From assembly GCA_000349905.1 (NCBI GenBank), contig KB722751.1, positions 144,405 through 208,404 on the forward strand: DNA of 64,000 nucleotides, read 5' to 3'. Of this stretch, positions 35,355 through 45,700 are shown one piece after another. The DNA comes from Volvariella volvacea V23. Taxonomy: Eukaryota; Basidiomycota; Agaricomycetes; Agaricales; Pluteaceae. Each line of letters opens with the position of its first letter. Within the stretch, counting starts at the first letter, position 1. The notes below the pieces were generated by a model that was not told the origin of the DNA, did not search any database, and worked only from the letters and a program-made list of their open reading frames with translations. The position numbers and the translations under genes were made by a program.

Positions 35355-38300
35355 ATGGATAACGCTGGCTGGCACGCATTCCGTCGCGCACATCACGTTA
35401 GTTTGTTGCCCCTGGCATGCTTTCTTGTCTTACCAACCCGTCACGCATCAGGACCAAGAATACATCGCCAGGAATGCCTATCATGGAGCAGATGGTTACT
35501 GGCAGTCAAGTGGTCAAGTCCAGCCCGTACCGCAACCTTACTATGGCGGCTTTCCGATGCCAGGCCCTCCTCCAGGAGCGGGTTACCCCCCTCCGGGCTA
35601 CCCTCACTCCAGCTATCCCGGAGCACCCCCAGCGCCATACCCATATGACCCCGCAGCCATGGCACCCCCAGTACCTCAGCCTGATTGGACGCAGTTTAGT
35701 GCAGCAGAACGCTCACAAAAGTTACGCATAGCCAGGATGGAACCACCTTTGCAGGTAAGCGTCTTCCCTCAGACTTCGAGCACACGACGAATGTCATGAT
35801 GCCCACATCGCAGTTTATGTGTGGCCCACTTTTAAGGTTGGTGGTTGGCAAGGCAATGTGATTTCCTTGGGCTTATTAGCACACCTATAGGTACGACACC
35901 GTTGATCACAGTGGAATCTGGAGAGGAGCAGCTCTTATCGTTAGTACGTGCATTCGTTGATGAAGTGGACTTGCAACTCACTTATGACAGCTGCGGACGC
36001 TGGATCAACTTATGAGCCTGCACCGCGATTATTCCTGGAATGGGACCCAGATGCACCTCCAAAGCTCACACGACCTACACCAAATGGTGCTCCTACCGAC
36101 TTACCTGTTCACCCTGCGGACCAACACACAGCATATAATCTATCTCCGAGTGCCAGTCTGGACAACAGAGCAGTCCCAAAAGGTCCCCGGGCACAGTCAA
36201 GGGTTGTAAATGGAGAGGAACTTTGGGTATACCAGAGCTATTCAGGGTATGAACTTCTGTTTGTCCTGACAATCCTGGGACGTGACCATGTCTTGGCCAG
36301 CATCTTCACATTTTGGAGGTTCTTAATTGAAGTCCCATTGGCTGATCGCGAGATGGCCGTGCAGTACTCTATCAATAACGGGCAGCAGCTCGAGTTCTTC
36401 GTCCCTGGAAGAAGACAAAATTTAAGATGGGCTGCACATTCAGTACGTTGTCATTGCAGAACTATGATGTTGTTGTCTTCATGGATTGTGCAGTGTAACG
36501 GATTTTCGGCTGGTGTTAACCCCGACGACTTCCGTGGCCCAGGTTTCAGGAGTGGATACGATCCATTGTGGGTAGATCTATTAAATAAGCATGCAGAAAA
36601 GCCATTCCATGTAATGGTTGGTGGAGGGGATCAGATATATTGTGATAGGTGTGTTCGTATGCTTTCTTGTTGGCACTCCAGTGCTTAACCATGTAGCTTG
36701 ATGCGGGAGGCCGAAATGCAAGACTGGGTTACTCGCAAACCTGAAGAGAAACAAAGATATCAACTAAACCCAACTATTATGGCTGCAATGGACAAGTTCT
36801 ACTTTAACCACTATTGTCAACACTTCCGTAGTGGGGCCTTTGCCCGTGCAAATAGTACAATGTATGTATCCTACAAAAGCTGGCATGCACAGAGAGTGCT
36901 CAATAAGTCGTTTTCAGACCTATGATTAACATGGCTGGTAAGGATCTATGCACATCATAATATGCTCCAAACGATGACGCATCATTTCTTGTTGAGAATA
37001 GATGACCACGGTAGGTCCAATTCTAAACTCTGTTGGCCTATAAGCTAATCTTGTCAATAGATCTAGTACGTGCAACTTAAACATTCCTGGTTCAGAGTCT
37101 CACCTTTGCGACAAGATTGACGGCTTCGGAAGTTGTGAGTATATAAATAACTTCACTGTATACCCTACCAGAGATAAATCATACCACCAGATCCTGATGA
37201 GCTGCAAACTGCGCCCATATTCCAACAGTTAGCCCTCTGAGTCCTGCCCTTGGCGTGCCCAAATTAATTGGCAATACAGTGTCGGAAGACGGGGTTATTT
37301 CTTCTTCCTCCTATTCCAATGCTTCATCAATCGTGAGTCCTACTGTCGTAGTTAGTTCATGTGTTAAGTTTTTTTGTCATAGCCGACAAAGATGGTTACG
37401 ATGACACAAGACACTTTTGTCGCTCTCTCGTCATTGGTGGAAAAGGCCCCTACATTGGCTATCCCTCCCACTCATTCCTGAGTTATATGGGTCCCAATGT
37501 CGGAATCCTATTGCTTGATTGCCGGTAGGAATCAATCGTTGAGGGCTAGGCTCCACCTATGCTAATTATTGGCCTTAGCGCAGAGCGAAAGAAAGAGCAA
37601 GTTTGCAGCGAGTTGGAATATCGAAAAGTGTTTGATCGTCTAAAAATATATCCTCAAGTCCAGCACCTCATTGTTCAACTTGGTAGGTAGAGGAGGATCT
37701 ATGGCGGAGACACTTGGACTAATTGAGTTTAGGTATTCCAATTGCCTATCCTCGCATGGTGTTCTTGGAGACTGCTTTGGAATCCAAATTCAATCCACTG
37801 GTAGCCCTCGGTAGATCAGGTTCACTGGGACTTTCAGGGTTTGTCAACAAGTTCAATGCAGATGCGGAATTATTGGATGACTTGGCATGTCTTTTTTGTC
37901 TTTCCGGCTGTTTGCAACATTACTTACTGCGACGCTGGTATTAAGAATGACCATTGGACTGCAAAATCGCACAAGGTATATCAAAAACACGAATTGATGA
38001 AGACTTGCAGTACTAAATACTTGTGATCGAATCCCTTAGTCCGAACGAAATAATTTCATAGGTCGTCTTCAGCATCTTGCGCTAGCAAAGGGTGTCAGAA
38101 TCACATTCTTATCCGGTGATGTTCACTGCGCGGCCGTTGGGGTGTTGAAGACGCTTAAGGGTGGCGATCCTGCATCAGATCACCGATATATGCTGAATGT
38201 CGTAACTAGTGAGTGTTTCCTGAAACGTTTTGCACTACACTGGTGCATTAGAAGACTAATTGATTCAAGGTGCAATCGTAAACACACCCCCGTAAGTCAT

Positions 38301-38783
38301 GTTATCACGCTGAGCGATACCCTAGGACTTACACGTGCTCCAGGCCCATTGGTGTATTGACTATGGTTAACTCCCTCGCCACCAAAACTCACAAGACGCT
38401 ACACAATATGCAAACAGACGAGGCCATGGTTCGTGTGATTCGAGATCTAGGCAATATCACATTGTGATTAATCTTCTGTTTCATCAACAGCTTGGCTTGT
38501 TCGAGAAGGATCCTGATGGTTCACCAAGAAAGATGAAATTCATAATTGGTCGCCGTAATTGGTGTCAGGTCGACTTCGACCCACGAACATATGAGTTGAT
38601 TTTTGACATACGGATCGAGAGGGACAAAGGACTAGGAGATTCTGTTGGGTGAGTAAAGAGCTTCTCACGAGAGTTCTCAAAGTTTAATTATTGATTCATT
38701 GTACTAGGTACGCTGCCCGATCGCCACCGCCTCGATGGCAGCCGCAACCCCGAGCTCTTGACTCTCTCCAATTTATGGCTTGA
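35355..38783 (+). CDS. PhoD-like phosphatase (metallophosphatase-type) protein
   Basis: The first exon ends at MDNAGWHAFRRAHH before a canonical intron. A Pro/Tyr/Gly-rich N-terminus (PPGYPHSSYPGAPPAPYP) precedes a folded region with CGPLLRYDTV, ADREMAVQYSIN, HVMVGGGDQIYCDS, DDHD-type sequence near 37 kb, IYPQVQHLIVQLGIPIAYPRMVFLE, VRITFLSGDVHCAAVG and RRNWCQVDFDPRTYELIFDI. The GGGDQIYCD and LSGDVHCAA blocks resemble the metal-binding motifs of PhoD-family enzymes found across Dikarya. About 15 small introns make the exact model uncertain. The final exon ends LDSLQFMA. Substrate unknown; a phosphodiesterase activity is inferred from family only. Confidence 0.82.
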
Positions 38784-38925
38784 TATATCGATTGGCTTGT
38801 AGCTAATAGTGTTGTGCTCTAGTTATTGTCGTGCTGTCTCGACTCGAAACAGCGATCCTCTTCTATGGCTAACCCCGCAATTGCAATCGATTAGTGTAAA
38901 TGTGTAGCAAAATACAAATGTCCAA

Positions 38926-41192
38926 TTATCGATATGCACGTTCTATGTGACTGTGATCATAATGTATGAATTGAGTAGTAGTAGTCCTGTTCGCCTGCGA
39001 ATCCTCTGATATATCCATGGCATCCACTGGGACATTTTGGTACTGTTGGTACTGGTGTTGCAGCTGCTGCTGGGGGTGATGATAATATTGGTTTTCGTAT
39101 GCAGGAGTATTGTAACCACCGCTGCCAGTCACGCTAGCATATCTATGCGACTGTGCACTCTCTTCCATTTCCGAGTTGTATTCACTGCGCTCGCCCAAAG
39201 CCTCTCCGTTGAAAGTGGGTGCTGGAGAGTTATATTGCTCCCGCTCTTGATCTTGGTCTTGCTCTGTTGTTTCTTCCTCTCCTTCAAACGCCGTTGACTG
39301 TCGCAATGGGCTAGGATGACTTAACCCAACAGAACCAAACCTCTCATCATCTGGTATTGCAAGCGCGAGAGGTGTCAGCATCCTTTCTGCTGGTGAGGCT
39401 CTTCCAGCCAACCCTGATCCCGAAGCTGAACTTCCGGGTGTGGCCGTCCCAGCGACTGAGGCCGAAGCAGCAGCAACGGCAGCGGCCTTCTTCGTAGCTC
39501 GTCGCTTGGCATCCGCCACTTGTCTCTTCTTGTTCCTTGCCGCCTTCTTCTCGGCCTCCGTCTTATCCTCTTGTGCGATGCGCTGCAACTCGAGTTTAGC
39601 CTCCTGCTCCTCGACTTCATCCAGTGCCCATTGTTCCGCCATGAATTCCGCGTAACGCTCACAGATCGGTCTCCATGTCCTGTCCCGCTTTGGTTCATAA
39701 GCTTTCTCCGAGTCCCCGGCCAATAGAGCGTCTATATCTGCTGGTGGAGGATACTTGAAATCCGGACCAGGGTTGAGTTGGACAGCAGCATCATTAAATA
39801 GCGAGATGAAGGGATAATAGCCCAGCCAGCCATCGTCGAACGGGTTCTCTCGGTGTTCTTTGACACCTTCTCGGGCGCGCTTCTTCTCCTTCGCTTTTTG
39901 CGAAACTTGAGTTTGACGGAGTTGGAGATAGTCGTATATGTCTTCAAATGCGACGCCTTGGCATTCGCCATTAACGAAGAAGGCGATTCGAGAATCCTTC
40001 AAGGTGGGGAGGAGTCGAAGCTGTGGTGCGCCGGCTGGTTTGGGGGGAGCCGCAGGTCCACGCTCTGGTAGTTTTGCGTTTGCAGATTTCTTGTTGGACG
40101 AAGAAGGTACCGACTCGGAAGTAGTTGGCTTTCCGCCATAGTCCATAAGCGCAGCCATCTCTTTAGATTGAGGATATTCGAGGATCTCGAAGACTTCTTG
40201 GCCCTTGAGATCAATGGGTATACGTTCGCGCTTGAGGTGGGCTGGATCCAAGGGATCTTTTTCGTCGGGGCGACGCCGTGGAGGCAGTGAGATGTACATG
40301 CCAATTACATCACCCGTATGCCATGGGCGGCCATAAGGCCTGGGTCTCGATAATGTCACCTTTTCGCCTGTCTTGTCCCGAAACCCGTAGCTGTAGCCAT
40401 CTACACCGACGGGACCATTTAGGGGTGCCTCGCGCCGGCCCCATCCTAACCTAACATGACTCCCCTCACGTCGATTGTCGTCCAGTTTCTCACCACCTCC
40501 ATGAACGATTCTAATTTCCATATACCACTTTCCCTCACGAATGGGTGCATTGCAGCGTGCACTTCTAAACCCTTTGGAGCCGGCGAGCCCCAATCCGTCT
40601 TTAGTGACTTTAATGAATGGGCTGCGGTCTTCCCAGCTGACTCTGTACGTGGTAGGATTGCTCTCTATCGTGCGGCAGGGCTGTGCATAGCCTGGAGGGT
40701 TTATGCCTGCTGGCACGTAGCGATAACCAACGCGGTTGACACCAATTAATTCTGTTTTGAAGTACTCTGAGCTTTCGGCGACTGGCACAAAGTTAGGGCC
40801 ACGAGAAATAGATAGTATCGGGCGAGAATGAAGGTCTGCACGGGAGAACAGCAGTCTGTTTTCATGTTATGGCAGTGATGCATCGTTATCGACAGACTGG
40901 TCAGCATGGATGCAACATGTTCAGCTCCGAGCACAATAAGGATGACATACTCGGGTGGATTTACGCCATTGGGATTCCCTGGATCTGAGGGTGCAGGCGA
41001 GGCTGCTGCCTGATGTGCTTGACGTTTTCGTTTGCGGTGGGCTGCTGGCGGATGTGCAGCGGTGACAGGAGCAGATGAAGTGTTTGCTGTCGTTGATGGT
41101 GCGGGTGCGGTTGGTGCGGGTGTCGAGGCGGGTGTTGAGGCGGAGGTGGTGGGTTGATTGGGTTGAGGAGTGGACTCGGGAGGAGAGGACAT
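38926..41192 (-). CDS. ASH2: COMPASS complex SPRY-domain subunit ASH2/BRE2
   Basis: Exon 1 begins MSSPPESTPQPNQPTTSAST at ATG 41192. After an intron near 40.8-40.9 kb a single long exon runs to TAA at 38926. The SPRY domain has GFRSARCNAPIREGKWYMEI, SHVRLGWGRREAPLNGPVG, YSYGFRDKTGEKV and the long insertion typical of Ash2/Bre2. It is followed by AFFVNGECQGVAF and YYPFISLFNDAAVQLNPGP. The basic/acidic coiled-coil (EEQEAKLELQRIAQEDKTE) and Gln/His-rich C-terminus are fungal features. ASH2 pairs with RBBP5/Swd1 to activate Set1 for H3K4 methylation. Confidence 0.92.
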
Positions 41193-41270
41193 GATGTTGT
41201 GGAGAGAACGTGACTATCCCAGTTTTGGACGGGACCGCTGCCCTATCGCCCTTCACTGCAAACATTCACT
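41193..41270. promoter_or_regulatory. 78-nt divergent promoter ASH2 / E2 gene
   Basis: The start codons at 41192 (minus) and 41271 (plus) are only 78 nt apart. No TATA box is seen. The two genes, a histone-methylation subunit and a ubiquitin-conjugating enzyme, probably share one bidirectional promoter. Confidence 0.5.
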
Positions 41271-42212
41271 ATGGCTACTCTCAGGTGCGCGATATTTTAT
41301 CTCTATTCTCTCCTGCTTCACCAGTCTTGTCGTTTCAAGGCGCATCCAAAAGGTACGCCCACTATATCTGGTCTCACAATGGATGTGGCGCTGAACGCAC
41401 GACCAGGAGATTAAGGACCTCCAAGCACGGCCGATCGATGTATGATATCCTCTGCATTGTTTCTAGCCAGGGCCACGTACTAACTGTCCGGTTCCGCCAG
41501 GGTGTTTCCGTTGAACCCAAGGAGGATAACTTATTTGAATGGCAATGTGCGATCAAGGCTGCAGTGAGCACGATACCGCGCTTCCTGCAATTATAATTGG
41601 ATATTGAATGATGGCCAGTCTGACTCCCCGTACAAGGGCGGCACCTTTCACTTTACCCTATCCTTGCCCCAGAACTTTCCATTCAAAGCGCCTACTGCAA
41701 GTTCCCCGCACATGCGCCTTGACATGCCTGACCTTTTCCATACAGGTGACGTTTACCACCAAAATATACCATCCTGGCATCAACGAGGAGGGCAGCATCT
41801 GCGTTCCTGTACTCCGAGACGAGGTGCGTGTTCGATCACGGCGATATTCATAAGTCATGACAACTTCATGTCGCAGTGGAAACCGACAGTGACGTTATCG
41901 ACTGGTATGTTTGAATGCACTTCCGTCCTCGTGCTTGCTAACCTAGCGTTTGGAATAGTCCTTGCTATCATCCAAGAGAAGGTCAACAACCCCAGTCCTG
42001 AGGATCCCTTCGAACCAGAAATAGCAGCGGTATGTGTTGGACCCGACTGTCTCGACAACCAAGACAGACACACTGATGTGGACCACAGCTTTTGAAGGAC
42101 GATAAAGCCAAGTTTTTGGCTACTGCCAAGGAATGGACCAAGAAGTGAGTGTTGTCCTGATATCCAAGTAGGTCTGGAATCACAATAACTCGCTTCCAGA
42201 TACGCCAGCTAA
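41271..42212 (+). CDS. Ubiquitin-conjugating enzyme (E2) with an HPG instead of HPN motif
   Basis: The spliced product is about 148 aa: MATLRRIQKEIKDLQ, then LFEWQCAIKAA, YKGGTFHFTLSLPQNFPFKAP, IYHPGINEEGSICVPVL, WKPTVTLSTVLAIIQEK and a tail ending EWTKKYAS. The UBC fold is complete and the active-site Cys is about residue 86. The usual HPN tripeptide is HPG (about 76-78). Exon 2 is 13 nt (41340-41352). One intron (41697-41745) has a GC-AG boundary (ACT/GCAAGT...ACAG). The sequence is closest in feel to UBC4/UBE2L-type E2s, but I would not assign an orthologue. Its TAA overlaps the stop of the convergent gene. Confidence 0.9.
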
Positions 42213-42758
42213 ACAATGTAGTGTACAAGAGCGTGTAAGAATGGGGTGTCGTGTATTTGCAATGAATTTGAAATGAAAGCGTGGAGTTCCTGAGCTCCAT
42301 GTAGTCTGCTATGTCGTGGCAAATTGACGGGGACGGATGTCCTGTGATGAGAGTCTGGTAGCTAGGTTGCAATTCGCTCTCGTCATCCGCTCCTTCAGTG
42401 TCCACAGACCCTTTCTCCGCATTGTGAATAATTTCCGGTGAGCCCAATGTGCGCACGATAACGAGAACACGGCCGGTGTCTTCTAACGCGGAGAGGGATT
42501 CATCTAGCCTCATTCTGTGTTGATCCTTCCAACTCGTGTTCACCACGTTGCCAGTCCTTTCCTTTCCCATCGTCTTCATACATTAGAATTGTCCAACCAA
42601 CGTGCATAAAACGAGGGACTTGCTGCGCCCAATATGCATCGTTTTCGGCAAGTAGCTCTTCATCTCCTCCCTGAATGCAGATCTGTTTCTCACCAGTCGC
42701 TTGATTCACCAGCAAAAAGTCGGAGACGAATCCCAGTCCACTTGCCGTTTCCACTCAT
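42209..42758 (-). CDS. Uncharacterised 132-aa protein
   Basis: Exons, read from the start, are 42710-42758, 42544-42666, 42410-42503 and 42209-42341. They sum to 399 nt, in frame, with GT-AG introns of 43, 40 and 68 nt. The product is hydrophilic and compact: MSGNGKWTGIRLRLFAG, LAENDAYWAQQVPRFMHVGW, ESLSALEDTGRVLVIVRTLG, LQIHDTPFLHALVHYIV. I recognise no family and see no membrane segment or signal. Reading without the last intron would run on through the E2 gene to 41983, which is less likely. Its ATG nearly abuts the coding start of the giant plus-strand gene, and its TAG overlaps the E2 TAA. Confidence 0.55.
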
Positions 42759-42762
42759 CCAG

Positions 42763-45700
42763 AACACAATAACGGGTCAGACGCCCTTCCAGAACTCCCC
42801 CCTGCGAACGACTTTAGGACTTCCTTAATCCTACCAGAGTATGTCATTCACACCCTTCCACCTGTCAATTGTTCTCATCAAGGGCTGAATGTTCTCTCTA
42901 CCCTCAACAACAGTCTGTCACGACGGTTTTCCCTCTTACGCCCAGCTTCCGGTGAACCTGCCGCTTCCGAGGAATATAAAGGTCGATTTGCAGAGCAGAG
43001 GGCGCGTGGAGCAGAAAGTCAGATTACCGAGGAAGAGGAGGACATGATTTTTGCAACCATAGGACGCTTCCGTTCCAGAAATGCAGTTACACCAGCTTCA
43101 TCAGACAATATATCAGAGGGAAATAATTCGACACGACAATCCGTGCTCTCTTCAACAACCGTGACCTCCTCGGTTGCACCGTCTACGACTTCATCCACAC
43201 CGAGTGGGCGCTCGACCAAGAGATATAGCAATAACTTATTCGGTTCAGGCAAATTCCGTGATTATACATATTTGAGGAGTGTCGCAAAGCAGCAACAGCA
43301 AAGTCGCCCTCCTCCCACAGACCCTTCTTCCATTGTTCGCGGACAAACCACCGCACCAACGGTAGCGGACAGTTTACGGTCCCTGTCGCCCGCTTCTTCA
43401 GCATTGATACAATCAAGCGCAAACGAGAAGAGTCCATCAGTCCAATCTGCACCCTTGATACCACCGGCGCCTTACGCCGATTCCTCTTCCTCCCTCACTG
43501 ACCACAGTACAGGCAGGGTGTCTCCACTGCTGGCCACGGCACGAGAACCACTGGGCATCGCAGAGGCAATGAAAGAGATAGAGGAAGAGAAGGAGGGGGA
43601 GACAGGAGAGAATGACGATGAAATTCTTATGCCTCGTTCACCGGTTGGAGGGCGCGGAGGAAATGAGCAGTCACGTCATGGTCCGGAAGGGGTGAGTAAC
43701 AATTGAAATGAGCCTGGGAACTTGGAACATAAACCAGAAAACTAACATTCAACGTCCCCAGCGAGGCCTTGAATCGTCACAACCATCTGCATCGCTTGAA
43801 CCAGGGATGGCCATATCGTCGGACAAACGGGTCCACAGCGCCACAGAGGCGCGAGGCGCATCCCCCATCTCATCGCGCATTGCTCCAGGTTATATACCTG
43901 GCATGCCACGTCCCATGACCCCTCGTGATTACGACTTGGATGAGCAACGATCCCACTCCACAACTCCTCGCGCCGCTTCCCCCACTTCATCATCATTCCC
44001 AGACGCCACATCATCACCCAAGGCTTCAGGGCTCATGCGTCGCGACTCGGCATCCTCCAACGCCCGACAGGCTTCTCGTCCTTCATCGCCGCATTCTAGC
44101 TCCCCGTTGTTCTTGCAGCGGAGCACGAGCGGTGGCAGTGGCCGCTACACCCCTGACAGCAGTCAACGGAACGGCGACACCTTCACGCTCGATCCAGACA
44201 ATCCATTGAGCATCCTCAACAGACGACGACCAGCCTCCCCATTGGCCAACCCGGTGTACCAATCCATGTCCGTGTCCTCGCGACCAACAACGCCTTCCAA
44301 CATCACATGGACAATCGGACAAAACCAGAACAATGGCAGTGCCAAGAACGGTACTAGTCACAGCAGAAACGAGAGTTGGACAAGTGATGGTGGCTTCAGT
44401 GCAGTAGAATCAGTTAAAGGTCGCGTCCAACACCGTTCTCCAGCACTGCCCGATTCTCCTTTCATTGATCAGGGACACCATCAACCTATGACCACAGCCA
44501 TCCCTTCAGCTAATGGCTCTTCAGTACCCCTCCGGCCGCCATCCTCTATTTCTGGCATCGATCTTGGTTCACCGCCGCTGACCCCTAGTCGTCTTGGTCG
44601 CTCTCCAACACCCACACAATCATTGTCCAGGTCGCCTACATCTCCAACATTTGACATGTCCTCTAAAAATGGAAGAAGAACGCCATCTAAACAGCACGGC
44701 TATACAAACTCATTCTCAGCAAGTCCCTTTAACGCCATTTTCTCACCCATCGTGAATTCTTCGCGTTCTTCCTTGGAATCTGAGGGCTCGAGCTACCATT
44801 CTACTGATGGAGACACAAAGGATCGTACCCTCGCTTTGTTCATGGACGCCGAACCACAGCCAGCATGGTACGACTTGAGCTCGTCACATTCACAAAGCAA
44901 CTTGACGACAGACGAGGAGGGAGATGCAGAGGATATTGTTGGGAAATATGCTGGATTGAAGAAGTCGGATTTTGTTGTCATCCAGGAGAAGTTGGTGAGC
45001 GTGGCAATGGTGAGGAACTCATCGAACGAGGGTAGAGATCGAGCACCTTCTGTTAGACGACGAAGGCCATCAACGTCTCAGTCCAATTATTCTGTAAAAG
45101 ATCGTGACCGGGTATGTAGTCCCGTCCCGTTGTCGTCGGGTCCCGCTTATGCGCAGCATGTAGGTAACAAGCCCGCAGCCACGTTCCCAGGCCCCGTCCC
45201 CAACATCTACGCCTACCCCTCGTCAATTGCTCAATTCTGTTGTTGATAGTATTGAGTCTCCCAAGGAACCACCGCAACCTACACTACTGACCATTCCTAG
45301 CCAGCCTATACTACTGGGAAGCGCAGAAGTTTCTCCAGCTACGCAACGTAATAGGGATCTAGCTCAAGTGCTTTTCGGTCCTGAAGACGAGCCAATTCCT
45401 GTTACCGCACCACCAATCCGACCGATTACGCCAACTAATCCGTCCCCCGCGTCCCCGACATTGCCAGACCATCAAGACATTGAAGAGCCTCCAACAATGG
45501 CAACGCCACCAGCTTCGCCTTATTTCCTCAAGCGCAATCCTTCGGCCCCAAAAATACCCCAAACACTCCAGGACGAAGAGAAGCTCGCTCGGGAGGTTCA
45601 GGAAAGGATTGCTGCCGCAACACAGATGCTCAAAAAGCCGCCAGCGAATGGTCATGTTAATGGTACACCTACTATTCGTAAAAGGATCAACCCACAGCAA

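Noticed and set aside
41983..42579. 198-codon minus-strand frame antisense to the E2 gene
   Set aside because: The spliced 132-aa model with a canonical intron at 42342-42409 is in frame and stops at 42209; the long frame is read-through.
43742..44361. Overlapping minus-strand open frames over the giant gene
   Set aside because: Antisense shadows of Ser/Pro-rich coding sequence, with no splice or start logic.
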